DNA from: Porticoccaceae bacterium
GTDB taxonomy: Bacteria > Pseudomonadota > Gammaproteobacteria > Pseudomonadales > Porticoccaceae
NCBI GenBank assembly: GCA_021773435.1
Contig: JAJFKC010000040.1
Span: 1 to 40,550 of the forward strand
Length of the DNA stretch: 40,550 nucleotides
Reading direction: 5' to 3'
The notes under the pieces are model-generated. The model saw only the letters and a list, made by a program, of their open reading frames with translations, was not told the origin of the DNA and made no database searches. The translations under genes and the position numbers were made by a program. Positions 26,884 through 36,035 of the stretch are shown here, in pieces; position 1 is the first letter of the stretch; every line of letters starts with the position of its first letter.

Positions 26884-26970
26884 ATGGCTCCAGAACCGGT
26901 TTCAGTTTTCACTATGATTTTAATTTTAGTCATAGTAGCCAAAGATGTTGCGGTGGAGTTTAAGGCTTAG
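26884..26970 (+). CDS. possible 28-residue membrane peptide coupled to maf
   Basis: An ATG at 26884, nine bases after the mreD stop, opens a frame of 28 codons: MAPEPVSVFT, then MILILVIVAKDVAVEFKA. Residues 9-19 form one short hydrophobic helix. Its TAG stop (26968-26970) shares its G with the GTG start of maf (TAGTG), a classic coupling layout. No strong ribosome binding site precedes it. I do not recognise the peptide. It may be a small inner-membrane protein of the mre operon or a leader that couples maf translation to mreD, or chance. Confidence 0.35.
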   Translation: MAPEPVSVFTMILILVIVAKDVAVEFKA

Positions 26971-27608
26971 TGAGCGACTTTATACTGGCCTCGGCATCGC
27001 CCCGTCGAGTGGCGTTACTCAGGCAAGTTGACCTGCGGTTTATTCAGCGTCCGGCGGATATCGATGAATCTCGTACATCTGGTGAAAAGCCACGGGATTA
27101 TGTGCTTAGAATGGCTATCGCTAAAGCAGAAAAGGTGGCCGATCTAGCACAGTCCGAATTTGTTAGTGACAATAACGGTAAGGGTAGAATGGACCATCCC
27201 ATTCCGGTGCTCGGGGCTGATACTGCGGTAATATTGGCAGATCAGATTTTTGGCAAGCCAAAAAAACAGAGCGAAGCCATCGATACCTTGCAGGCACTAT
27301 CGGGTCATCGTCATCAGGTATTGTCGGCTGTCGCTGTGTGCGGGACACCGGTTAATGGTGAGCCGCGTACGCAAACCGTATTAAGTGAAACCTGGGTGGA
27401 ATTTAAGGTCATAAGCAGGGCGCAGTGCGAACAATATTGGCTAACTGGTGAGCCAGAGGATAAAGCAGGGGCTTACGCGATACAGGGCATTGGAGCGGTC
27501 TTTGTGACATCGATTGAGGGCAGTTACTCGGGAGTGGTGGGCCTGCCGCTGTGTGAGTCGGTAGAGTTATTAGCGAATTACGGTGTTTCCTGTTGGAATG
27601 CTGGTTAA
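26970..27608 (+). CDS. maf: Maf family nucleotide pyrophosphatase
   Basis: A 212-residue Maf protein (YhdE type), which hydrolyses dTTP/UTP and modified nucleotides to monophosphates and can affect septum formation. The N-terminal SDFILASASPRRVALLRQV is diagnostic, followed by RPADIDESR, GADTAVIL and FGKP, then the C-terminal DKAGAYAIQGIGAVFV and SYSGVVGLPL. A short extra loop (about residues 60-75) lies before GADTAV. It starts with GTG, overlapping the stop of a possible small frame. The mreBCD-maf-rng order is standard in gammaproteobacteria. Confidence 0.93.
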   Translation: MSDFILASASPRRVALLRQVDLRFIQRPADIDESRTSGEKPRDYVLRMAIAKAEKVADLAQSEFVSDNNGKGRMDHPIPVLGADTAVILADQIFGKPKKQSEAIDTLQALSGHRHQVLSAVAVCGTPVNGEPRTQTVLSETWVEFKVISRAQCEQYWLTGEPEDKAGAYAIQGIGAVFVTSIEGSYSGVVGLPLCESVELLANYGVSCWNAG

Positions 27609-27627
27609 TTAAGGTGCGGATAAGACT

Positions 27628-29169
27628 ATGAAAGCAGAGGTGTTGGTTAATGTTGCGCCTACCGAGACGCGGGTGGCTCGGGTCGAAAATGGCCTGCTTT
27701 TAGAGTTAGCCATCGAGCGGACGAATAAACGCAGCCTGATTGGAAACATCTACCAGGGCACAGTGGTGCGGGTGATGCCGGGAATGCAGGCGGCCTTTGT
27801 CGACATCGGTCTGGACAAGGCGGGTTTTATTCATGCCAATGATGTGGTTGATGAAGCAAACAAAGACCGGCGGATTCAGACTACCTCTGGTGATGGTGAT
27901 GGTGATGGTGATGGCAACGGTTCAGGTAATGGCAGAGCCGTGAGACTCGATATACGAATGCTTCTTCGTGAGGGGCAGTCGGTCAGCGTACAGATTATGA
28001 AAGAGCCGATCGGCACCAAAGGCGCGCGTCTGACCACCCAACTGTCGGTATCGTCCCGTTATTTAGTGTACATGCCGGATGTTGATCACATCGGTATTTC
28101 CCAGCGCCTGGAGCAGGAGGAGGAACGTGAACGCTTGCGGACCCAACTGGAATTGGCCATTGAATCTGGTGGTATGAGTGAGGAGGGTGGCGGTTACATA
28201 ATCAGAACTGTTGCTGAAGGTGTTAGCGAAGAGGAGCTGAGCATCGATGTAACCTATTTGCATCGATTGTGGCGTCTGGTCAAAGATCGAATGGGCACGG
28301 TTGCCGCGCCTAATAATATCTATCAGGATTTGCCCTTGGCACTGCGCACAGTGCGTGATATCGCTATGGAAGAAGTTGCTGTGGTGAGGGTGGATTCCCG
28401 CGGCGTGTTTAAGGAAATGTGTGATTTCGCTCAGCGATTTTGCCCAGAACTGCTTCAAAATATTGAATATTATGAGGATCCGAGACCACTTTTTTATCTT
28501 TACGGTGTCGAAGATGAAATCAGTAAAGCGATGGAACGAAAGGTGCTCCTTAAATCGGGTGGTCATCTGGTGTTTGATCAGACTGAGGCGATGACCACAA
28601 TTGATGTCAACACGGGCGGGTTTGTGGGGCGGCACAACCTTGAAGAAACGATTTTCAAAACCAATCTCGAGGCCGCAGTGAGCATTGCTCGGCAGCTTCG
28701 CTTGCGAAATCTCGGCGGCATTATCATCATCGATTTTATAGATATGCTTGACCCGGAGCACCAGCGACAGGTGTTAAGACGCCTCGAAAAATCCCTCGAA
28801 AGTGATCGGGTAAAGATGAATATTTCTAGGGTTTCTGAACTTGGTCTGGTCGAAATGACCCGCAAAAGAACCAGCGAAAATTTGCAGCAAGTACTCTGTG
28901 AACCCTGTGATGCGTGTCATAGCCGAGGTTATTTGAAATCTGCTGAAACGATTTCCTACGATATTATGCGAGAAATACTCGGCACTACCAAATCATTTGA
29001 AAGCGACAGGGTGCTAGTGATCGCCTCGGCGCTGGTCATCGATCGTTTGCTGGATGAAGACGCAAAGCATGTCCAGTCCCTCGAAAAGCATATCGAGCGT
29101 AATGTTGAGTTTCGGGTCGAATCGACGTATTCACAGGAACAATATGACATTATTCCTGTGAATACTTAA
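27628..29169 (+). CDS. rng: ribonuclease G
   Basis: A 513-residue RNase G, an endonuclease that matures the 5' end of 16S rRNA and decays some mRNAs. It has the opening EVLVNVAPTETRVARVENG, an S1 RNA-binding domain (about 38-130), the metal-binding Asp motifs DVNTGGFVG and IIIDFIDMLD, and the zinc-link CEPCDAC near residue 430. It is some 24 residues longer than the Escherichia coli enzyme; part of that is a Gly-Asp/Asn repeat at residues 88-102 inside the S1 domain. It begins 19 bp after maf. Confidence 0.95.
   Translation: MKAEVLVNVAPTETRVARVENGLLLELAIERTNKRSLIGNIYQGTVVRVMPGMQAAFVDIGLDKAGFIHANDVVDEANKDRRIQTTSGDGDGDGDGNGSGNGRAVRLDIRMLLREGQSVSVQIMKEPIGTKGARLTTQLSVSSRYLVYMPDVDHIGISQRLEQEEERERLRTQLELAIESGGMSEEGGGYIIRTVAEGVSEEELSIDVTYLHRLWRLVKDRMGTVAAPNNIYQDLPLALRTVRDIAMEEVAVVRVDSRGVFKEMCDFAQRFCPELLQNIEYYEDPRPLFYLYGVEDEISKAMERKVLLKSGGHLVFDQTEAMTTIDVNTGGFVGRHNLEETIFKTNLEAAVSIARQLRLRNLGGIIIIDFIDMLDPEHQRQVLRRLEKSLESDRVKMNISRVSELGLVEMTRKRTSENLQQVLCEPCDACHSRGYLKSAETISYDIMREILGTTKSFESDRVLVIASALVIDRLLDEDAKHVQSLEKHIERNVEFRVESTYSQEQYDIIPVNT
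27889..27912 (+). repeat. hexanucleotide repeat GGTGAT x4 within rng
   Basis: Four exact copies of GGTGAT (27889-27912), followed by related GGCAAC, GGTTCA and GGTAAT units. They encode Gly-Asp pairs in a loop of the S1 domain. A change in copy number would keep the reading frame, so it would vary loop length rather than switch the gene off. Confidence 0.9.
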
Positions 29170-29198
29170 CCCCGTTGAGTGTCTAGGAGCTGGATTTA

Positions 29199-32100
29199 TT
29201 GAAGGTCGGCACAGTCCTGCGCAGTACCACACGCTATGTAACGGTTGCTGCCGTATTACTTCTAACTTGCTATGCGGTAATTGTTGTCATCGCCAGGCAG
29301 GCGTTGCCCACTCTGGCGCGTTACCAGCCGGAGATTAATGAGTTTTTTTCCCGGCAGCTTGGTGTTGAGCTTAGCACAGAAAATATCGGTGGCACCTGGA
29401 AGGGCCTGACACCGCGTATTGAAGTAAGCGGCTTGCGCCTGGGTGCCGCGACCAATGTCCTGAGCGCAATCGATCCGACGGGAACTGCTGGCAAGAATGT
29501 CGCGGAGACCTTATATATAGCGCACCTGAGCGCTGAACTTGATTTGTTAAGTAGTCTTTTTGAGCGAGATTTAGTTTGGCATGACCTTAGACTGGGTGAA
29601 ATATCAATTGTACTGAGCGAAGCATTTGACGGTAGTTGGTCCGTTATGGGGCTGCCCATCACTGGCTTGGGCGAAGACGAAGAGTCCGATAAGCTCGCGC
29701 AGTCATTACGGCGAATACTGTTAAATCGATTTATTCATATTGAGCAGTTATCCGCCGCAGTATTGTTTCATTCGGGCATCAAAGCAGCGGTAAGCTTTAG
29801 CGATATAAAACTGGAAACCGCTGACGATTTTCACCGATTGACAGCGGGCTTTGCTTTTGATGATAAGCCTTCGTCCGCACAACTGATCATCGAAGGCAGG
29901 GGTGATGTCCTGGATATACATCGGTTTGAAGGTGCTGGGTATCTGCGTCTGAATCGCATTAACTTTAGTGGTTCCCTGAGTTCGATGGTGGGGCGTTGGT
30001 TCCCGAAACTAGTTGAGCGCATCGGCGATATTGAATCCGAATTAACCGCAGATATTTGGCTTGATTCGGCAGAGGATGGCCAGATAAATTTGGTTGGTCG
30101 GCTAAAAGCGGAAGAGCTACCGCTTAGCTGGGCCGCTGATTTACCACCGATAAAAAATCTCAGTGCAGAATTAACCGGCTGGTTTAAACCTCGGGCAAGC
30201 TGGGGTGCGCGCGGGCAGGCTCTCGATTTTGATTGGGCTGGTATTGATATTGAGCCGCTAAATTTATCATTGAGTCAACGCGTCGATGCGAAATGGAGTC
30301 AGTTATCTCTCGCCGCCAGTCAACTAAATCTGGCTACCTTAACCCGAATTCTGACCTCAACCGGGTTGGTGGCAGACACTACCGAGCAGGTAGTGGCATC
30401 GCTTGATTCTAAAGGTCACCTCGAAAACCTGCATATCGACATTGACTTGGATAAGCCATTTCCACTAGAGGCTCTATATGCAAGGGTTGACCACCTGTCG
30501 ATTAGTTCATGGCGCGATGCCCCCGCCATTAGAGATTTGAGTGGCTATATCGAATGGCGAGACTCTGGCGGGTTCTTTGAGCTAGAAAGCCCCGATGGGT
30601 TTGCCATGCATTTTCCGGGCGTCTACGAAGATTTTATGGAATACGGCAGCAGTCAGGGCCGCATTAATATCGAGTGGCAAGAGGATGTGCAAGCGTTGCA
30701 GCTTGCTGGCGGGCCGATCCAGATAGAGGGTAAAGAGGGCCAGATTCGCGCTTATCTGTCGTTGGACATACCTCTCTCACAAGACGGTGAACGACAGATG
30801 TGGTTGTTGGCGGGTATTAAAAATAGCCAGCCTCGCTACGCCGATCAGTATATTCCCAAAATCTTAAACCCTGCTTTGTTGGGCTGGCTGGACCGGGCGG
30901 TAGGTGATGATATGGATATTGTCGAAGGCGGTTTTATCTGGCGGGGATCGCTGGCCAAAGAGGGTGTTCTACAGCGAAGTGTCCAGGTCTATACCAAAGT
31001 GGCAAATGGCGACGTTAAATATGATCCCGGTTGGCCCCCACTTACTGATATGTCTGCATATATTGCGGTTGATAACGGTGCCTTAAGCGGCGTTGTCGGG
31101 CCTGCCAGAATTGGCAACAGTGGCCATGGTCGCCTGGCTCGGGCGGTAATAAAAACAGTATCTACTGAGGAAAAACAGCCTGGCCAGGCCAGTAATTTTC
31201 TTTCTGTGCTTGGTCATGTCACAACCCCTTTGGATGAAGCTGCAAATATTATGTTGGCTTCGCCTCTGAGTGATCGATTCGCGCCATTGACAGACTGGCG
31301 TTTACAGGGCCAGACTGAGGTGCAACTGGACCTTATTATTCCGCTCGATAAGCCGCCGAAAAGTGAAGCGCAACAATTGCCAGCGGGTTCAGAGGCTGCC
31401 AGTTTAGCCAGAGACACACAAAGCATTGAGCACTACCGTGTTGATGCAAAATTAAAAAATGGCCAAATGACTCATAAAACGCAGGGTATTGGCTTTGACG
31501 ATATTACTGGGCTGATTGCTTACAGCGACGAAAAAGGGATTTACTCCCCGGGGATTGATGCCAGCATATGGGGGCAGAAATTTAACGCCACGATTACTAC
31601 GTCGGATGGGCAGACTAAATTTGAATCTTCGGGTCGCTTCGACGTCGCTACATTGCCCGCCTGGAATTCACTGTTTACGCAACACGTGACAGGAGCAAGC
31701 GATTATCTCCTCAGCTTTAATATTCCGCAGGAGGGTAGCCCCAACCTGTTGTTTAACTCCAGTCTGGAGGGCGTCGAAATTGATTTCCCTCTACCCTTAA
31801 GCAAGCTCGCTGAGCCAACCATAGGCCTGGAAGCGCGTCTAATATTCGCTGATGAATTAATGGTAGAAACTAAGCTGGGTGACCACCTGACCGGCAGTTT
31901 TATTGTTGCTAATCAGCAAATCACCCGTGGCCAGATTGCATTGGGTGGTGTGGCGGCTGAACCGACGGCGGTGCCTGAATTGCCTGGCGCGGGATTGTCA
32001 ATTGTTGGCACGACACCGATATTAGACCTGGATGCATGGTTAGCAGCGCTAAAGCCGGTGGAAGGTTCGTCTGAGTCTGCTACTGGTATCGATTTGGTGG

Positions 32101-33212
32101 CGCTAGCGCCGACATTTTCGGTAGTGTTTGGCGAATTATTGTATCTCGATACCTCGGTCACCAACGCTCATGTGACCGGGGGGTACGATGTGGAGGGTCT
32201 CAATGTACATATTGACAGCCAAGTATTATCTGGGCAAATAGTTGTTCCTGCAGATAAAGCGCAGCCATCGGTGATGGATTTAAATTACCTCACCCTACCA
32301 AAGCCGGAGCTGGATAACGACGAAAATTTTCTCGATCAACTTGATCCGCTTACCTTTCCCTATCTCAATTTTGCTTCTCAGGGTATCCGTATCGGCGACA
32401 ACGAATTGGGTAGCTTGGCTTTTTTGATAAACCCCCTGCCGGACGGTGTTGAATTAAGCAATATTCGTGCAGAAATTACCGGCATCGAAATCAGCGATTT
32501 GCCCGTTGGTGAAAGCTCCAGCTTTACATGGCGTGTAAAGGACGGCGTCCATCGCAGTCAGTTTGCCGGGCTGTTAAAAACCTATGATCTCGGTGCTGTG
32601 CTTAAAGCCTGGCAGTTGCCCGTGGTGCTAGACAGCGAGAAAGCGATATCGATTGTCGACCTGAGCTGGCCGGACAAGCCCTGGAATTTTTCCGTCAATA
32701 CATTGAGTGGCCAGAGTGCGCTTAACTTTAAAGATGGTAATTTCTTTCGAGCGCCCGGCAATACCACAAATGCCTTAATCAAGTTGATTGGCTTAATAAA
32801 CTTCAATACCTGGGCGCGGCGATTAAGGTTGGATTTTACTGACCTTTTTGCTTCAGGTGTCGTTTACGAAAGTCTCGAAGGTGGTCTGCAGTTTTCTGAT
32901 GGTGATCTTGCTTTCGATGCCCCCATAGTCGTAGATTTACCCTCGGGGAAAATGCGTTTGATGGGTCAGGCGGACTTGCTGGCGGAAACGGTCGATGCGC
33001 ATTTGGTAGCGACCTTGCCGGTCGGTACTAACCTGCCCTGGATTGCGGCGCTGGCGGGCGGCTTGCCAGCGGCGGCGGGTGTTTACCTCACGGGAAAGCT
33101 GTTTGAAAAACAGGTGGATCGGGTCTCAAGTTTCAGCTACAAAGTAACAGGTCCGTGGGATGAGCCAGAAGTCCAGATTAATCGAATTTTCAGCGATAAA
33201 ACTGGCGGTTGA
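29199..33212 (+). CDS. yhdP: YhdP family AsmA-like phospholipid transport protein
   Basis: A 1337-residue protein with one N-terminal membrane helix (about residues 14-33) and a very long periplasmic part. YhdP is an AsmA-like, bridge-shaped protein thought to move phospholipids between the inner and outer membranes. Family features include FFSRQLGVELSTENIGGTWK near the start, WPPLTDMSAYIAVDNGALSG near 620, and GKMRLMGQADLLAETVDAHL, LPWIAALAGGLPAAAGVYL and a SYKVTGPWDEPEVQ end. The start is TTG at 29199, with AGGAG ahead. The position after rng is the normal one. Confidence 0.92.
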   Translation: MKVGTVLRSTTRYVTVAAVLLLTCYAVIVVIARQALPTLARYQPEINEFFSRQLGVELSTENIGGTWKGLTPRIEVSGLRLGAATNVLSAIDPTGTAGKNVAETLYIAHLSAELDLLSSLFERDLVWHDLRLGEISIVLSEAFDGSWSVMGLPITGLGEDEESDKLAQSLRRILLNRFIHIEQLSAAVLFHSGIKAAVSFSDIKLETADDFHRLTAGFAFDDKPSSAQLIIEGRGDVLDIHRFEGAGYLRLNRINFSGSLSSMVGRWFPKLVERIGDIESELTADIWLDSAEDGQINLVGRLKAEELPLSWAADLPPIKNLSAELTGWFKPRASWGARGQALDFDWAGIDIEPLNLSLSQRVDAKWSQLSLAASQLNLATLTRILTSTGLVADTTEQVVASLDSKGHLENLHIDIDLDKPFPLEALYARVDHLSISSWRDAPAIRDLSGYIEWRDSGGFFELESPDGFAMHFPGVYEDFMEYGSSQGRINIEWQEDVQALQLAGGPIQIEGKEGQIRAYLSLDIPLSQDGERQMWLLAGIKNSQPRYADQYIPKILNPALLGWLDRAVGDDMDIVEGGFIWRGSLAKEGVLQRSVQVYTKVANGDVKYDPGWPPLTDMSAYIAVDNGALSGVVGPARIGNSGHGRLARAVIKTVSTEEKQPGQASNFLSVLGHVTTPLDEAANIMLASPLSDRFAPLTDWRLQGQTEVQLDLIIPLDKPPKSEAQQLPAGSEAASLARDTQSIEHYRVDAKLKNGQMTHKTQGIGFDDITGLIAYSDEKGIYSPGIDASIWGQKFNATITTSDGQTKFESSGRFDVATLPAWNSLFTQHVTGASDYLLSFNIPQEGSPNLLFNSSLEGVEIDFPLPLSKLAEPTIGLEARLIFADELMVETKLGDHLTGSFIVANQQITRGQIALGGVAAEPTAVPELPGAGLSIVGTTPILDLDAWLAALKPVEGSSESATGIDLVALAPTFSVVFGELLYLDTSVTNAHVTGGYDVEGLNVHIDSQVLSGQIVVPADKAQPSVMDLNYLTLPKPELDNDENFLDQLDPLTFPYLNFASQGIRIGDNELGSLAFLINPLPDGVELSNIRAEITGIEISDLPVGESSSFTWRVKDGVHRSQFAGLLKTYDLGAVLKAWQLPVVLDSEKAISIVDLSWPDKPWNFSVNTLSGQSALNFKDGNFFRAPGNTTNALIKLIGLINFNTWARRLRLDFTDLFASGVVYESLEGGLQFSDGDLAFDAPIVVDLPSGKMRLMGQADLLAETVDAHLVATLPVGTNLPWIAALAGGLPAAAGVYLTGKLFEKQVDRVSSFSYKVTGPWDEPEVQINRIFSDKTGG

Positions 33213-33255
33213 GAAGCGACGGGCTGAGCGGTATTCGGTTGAGAGGTGTGAAGTA

Positions 33256-34083
33256 ATGCCAAAAGGATCGGTGAGTCAGGTCGCGGCAGTGCAGTTGAAA
33301 GCTACAGGTGCGCCAGAGCAAAACCTGGCTGCTGCTGAAACCCAAATAAATCGTGCAGTAAATAAGGGTGCCGAGTTAATTGTATTGCCCGAGCATTTTG
33401 TCTATTACAACGAAAAGGATTTAATAGCGGTGGCTAACGATGAACAAGATCAGTCCGGGCCAGCCCGATCTTTTTTTGCGGATCAGGCTAGCAAGCACAA
33501 AATTTGGTTGGTAGCCGGTACTTTGCCGATGTTTAGGGGCGATGATCGAAATAAGCCCTATGCGACTTCGTTGCTCTATAACCCTCAGGGCAAGGTCTTG
33601 GCCCGCTATGAAAAAATACATTTGTTTGATGTGCTGGTTCAGGCAACCGGTAAACGTTATTACGAATCCGATAACTATCAGCCCGGTAATAAAGCCGTAA
33701 GCGCAGTAACCAACGTTGGCAAGCTAGGCATGAGTGTTTGCTACGATTTACGCTTCCCAGAGTATTATCGGTTACTGGTTGACCAGGGTGCCGAAATTTT
33801 AGTGGTGCCCTCAGCTTTTACGGCCGCCACGGGCGAGGCCCATTGGCGTTTGTTGCTCCAGGCCCGAGCCGTGGAAAATCTGTGTTATGTGATCGGCGCC
33901 AATATTTGTGATCGGGATCATCCACGCAAACCAACCTGGGGTGGCTCGGTGATTATTGACCCCTGGGGTAAAGTGTTGGCCGAAATGGATGATGAAGAAG
34001 GTTTTATCATCACTGAGATTGATCGTGAGCGTATCGCTGACCTACGAGCGAGTATGCCTGTATTAGACCATCGACAATTTTAG
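33256..34083 (+). CDS. carbon-nitrogen hydrolase (nitrilase superfamily, Nit-like)
   Basis: A 275-residue nitrilase-superfamily amidohydrolase. The Glu-Lys-Cys triad is present: Glu46 in IVLPEHF, Lys120 in RYEKIHLFD and Cys162 in SVCYDLRFPEYY. It belongs to the Nit1/Nit2-like group, which repairs deaminated glutathione or cleaves omega-amides of dicarboxylates. The usual gammaproteobacterial order is rng-yhdP-nit-tldD; here tldD does not follow. I use ATG 33256 (GAGAGG upstream); the frame extends back into yhdP, but those residues are unrelated. Confidence 0.9.
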   Translation: MPKGSVSQVAAVQLKATGAPEQNLAAAETQINRAVNKGAELIVLPEHFVYYNEKDLIAVANDEQDQSGPARSFFADQASKHKIWLVAGTLPMFRGDDRNKPYATSLLYNPQGKVLARYEKIHLFDVLVQATGKRYYESDNYQPGNKAVSAVTNVGKLGMSVCYDLRFPEYYRLLVDQGAEILVVPSAFTAATGEAHWRLLLQARAVENLCYVIGANICDRDHPRKPTWGGSVIIDPWGKVLAEMDDEEGFIITEIDRERIADLRASMPVLDHRQF

Positions 34084-34323
34084 GCCGCCTCCGCCTCGCT
34101 GCTGGCAAATACACAGCTAATATGCGGAACATATGGGGCAAATGTGAGTTTGTGATTAAAACACTAAATATCTTCAAATATGCTATAAAGCTAGACCTTA
34201 AGCGATGCGCTGAACCGCGCTTTTGAGTGTCGCTCTTAAACACTGCCGTGGTGATATCGGTTCGCTTAGTTGATCACCCCAGGCTGAAATGAAAATGACC
34301 AATTGAAAGAATGGAGAGTCACC

Positions 34324-34992
34324 ATGAATACCCCGACAAGCCCTGCAGGTATCACCAAGCAAACGTCGATCTTGAGCAGCAACAAACTGATTCGTAATAC
34401 CTATATCTTGCTGTCTATGACCCTGGCCTTTAGTGCCCTAACCGCTGGCGCCTCCATGGTTCTTAACCTGCCCCATCCTGGTATTGTGATTACCCTGATC
34501 GGTTATTTCGGTTTGTTGTTTTTAACCACGAAATTTCGTAACAGCGCATTGGGCCTGGTCTTTGTTTTTGCGCTGACCGGGTTTATGGGTTTTACCCTGG
34601 GTCCGATTATTAATATGTATCTGAAGTTGCCAAATGGCGCGGAGCTGGTCATGAATGCCCTCGGCGCAACGGCTGTTACGTTTGTTGGTCTTTCGGCCTA
34701 CGCACTAACTACCCGCAAGGATTTCAGCTTTATGGGTGGCTTTTTGATGGCAGGTATTATTGTCGCTTTTCTTGCCGGTATCGGGGCCTACTTTTTTGAG
34801 ATGCAGGGTCTGTCTCTGGTGGTATCAGCCATGTTCGTCGTATTGATGGCTGGCCTGATCTTGTTTCAAACCAGCTCAATGGTGAACGGTGGTGAGACCA
34901 ATTATATTATGGCAACCATCACACTTTATGTTTCTATCTATAACCTGTTCACCAGTTTGTTGCATCTGATGGGTGTATTTGGCGACGACTAA
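34324..34992 (+). CDS. yccA: Bax inhibitor-1 family membrane protein (YccA-like)
   Basis: A 222-residue, seven-helix inner-membrane protein of the BI-1 family. YccA modulates the membrane protease FtsH. It starts SNKLIRNTYILLSMTLAFSAL, then GALGATAVTFVGLSAYALTTRKDFSFMGGFL, and ends with DD-motif residues (YNLFTSLLHLMGVFGDD), the family's acidic pair. ATG 34324 with GGAG is preferred to a TTG at 34303. Its position after the nitrilase gene and before a minus-strand BKACE gene marks the end of the conserved block. A TATAAA at about 34182 may be the -10 of its own promoter. Confidence 0.88.
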   Translation: MNTPTSPAGITKQTSILSSNKLIRNTYILLSMTLAFSALTAGASMVLNLPHPGIVITLIGYFGLLFLTTKFRNSALGLVFVFALTGFMGFTLGPIINMYLKLPNGAELVMNALGATAVTFVGLSAYALTTRKDFSFMGGFLMAGIIVAFLAGIGAYFFEMQGLSLVVSAMFVVLMAGLILFQTSSMVNGGETNYIMATITLYVSIYNLFTSLLHLMGVFGDD

Positions 34993-34994
34993 AT

Positions 34995-35885
34995 TCAGTT
35001 GGCTGGCAAGCCAGGTTTTTGTTCAAGGCTTAGTCTTACTTCAGCGGCTGTAGCGGGTTCGCCACCCGCATCACGAATAGCTTGCACGGCTTCTTCCACC
35101 CATTGCACATTGGTCTTCTCGTTTTGAAAGGGCGCGTCTTCCAGGCCCACCCGCACGTGGCCACCTAGTTCAACAATTTTGGGAATGAGGGGGATGGTGT
35201 TGATGTCCAGACCCGCAACCATCCACGGTGCGTCGGGTGCTTCTTCTGCCATCAGCATAGCTAATGCTTCAATGGCCCATTCTCTGGGCGGAAAACAAAA
35301 CGTAAAACTATCTGACAACATAAAGCGAAACACTGGCATTTTTACGTTTGGGATGCTCCGGTACAACATCGCGCCCTCGCGAATAAAGCCCGGCTCATAA
35401 CAGGCATAGGCCGGTCGCCAACCGTATTCAGCGGCAAGTTTGGCGCTGCCTTTGAGCACAACGGGGCCGTTGGTGTAGATATCTCCGTCGTCGCCGAATA
35501 GATTGGCGGCGCCTTCCTTCGTGGAGAAGTTACAGGAACCGGGATCGAGAATACCCCACTCAAGCGCACCTCTTCGGCATAGTTCGTTAGATGTGGCATT
35601 ACGCACGTCAGGATCGTCGGACATGGGGAAGTCAATAGAGGAGGGATAAACAATCGCATCAACTTTGCTCTGTATTCCCTCGATAAAGCCCTGGCAAATA
35701 TCGACATCGGAATTTTGTTTGCCGGTTTCGGGATCAAGACTGTGGGCGTGGATGATTGCCGCACCGGCATTGATGCAATCGATTCCTTCTCGACTTATTT
35801 CCTCGGCAGTGATTGGTATGTTGGGTTGTAATACACGCGTCCACGCACCATTCATGGCGACTTCAATCCAGACTTTGTTTGACAT
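34995..35885 (-). CDS. beta-keto acid cleavage enzyme (BKACE, DUF849)
   Basis: A 296-residue BKACE protein, a TIM-barrel zinc enzyme that splits beta-keto acids with acetyl-CoA; the type member cleaves 3-keto-5-aminohexanoate in lysine fermentation. The zinc motif is AAIIHAHSLDPETGK (HxH), the barrel ends include GLEDAPF with the catalytic Glu and NEKTNVQWVEEAV. Substrate type is set by a few residues and cannot be read by eye. It runs toward yccA (convergent, 2 bp apart) and is divergent from msrB. Confidence 0.85.
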   Translation of the reverse strand: MSNKVWIEVAMNGAWTRVLQPNIPITAEEISREGIDCINAGAAIIHAHSLDPETGKQNSDVDICQGFIEGIQSKVDAIVYPSSIDFPMSDDPDVRNATSNELCRRGALEWGILDPGSCNFSTKEGAANLFGDDGDIYTNGPVVLKGSAKLAAEYGWRPAYACYEPGFIREGAMLYRSIPNVKMPVFRFMLSDSFTFCFPPREWAIEALAMLMAEEAPDAPWMVAGLDINTIPLIPKIVELGGHVRVGLEDAPFQNEKTNVQWVEEAVQAIRDAGGEPATAAEVRLSLEQKPGLPAN

Positions 35886-36035
35886 AGTAGTTGCCCCGCT
35901 TGATTGGATTAGGGGTTTAATATAACAATAACGGTTAATTAAATTTCGTTTTAATCGCGCTGGCAGGCGTTGAACTTATCTGAGCAGGCGCTACTCTTAT
36001 AGTTAGGTGTTTGAAATGATTTGGTTTGGTAAAAA

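Noticed and set aside
28063-28761. A 232-codon open frame antisense to rng
   Set aside because: It lies wholly inside rng, has no family features, and mirrors the codon bias of the true gene.
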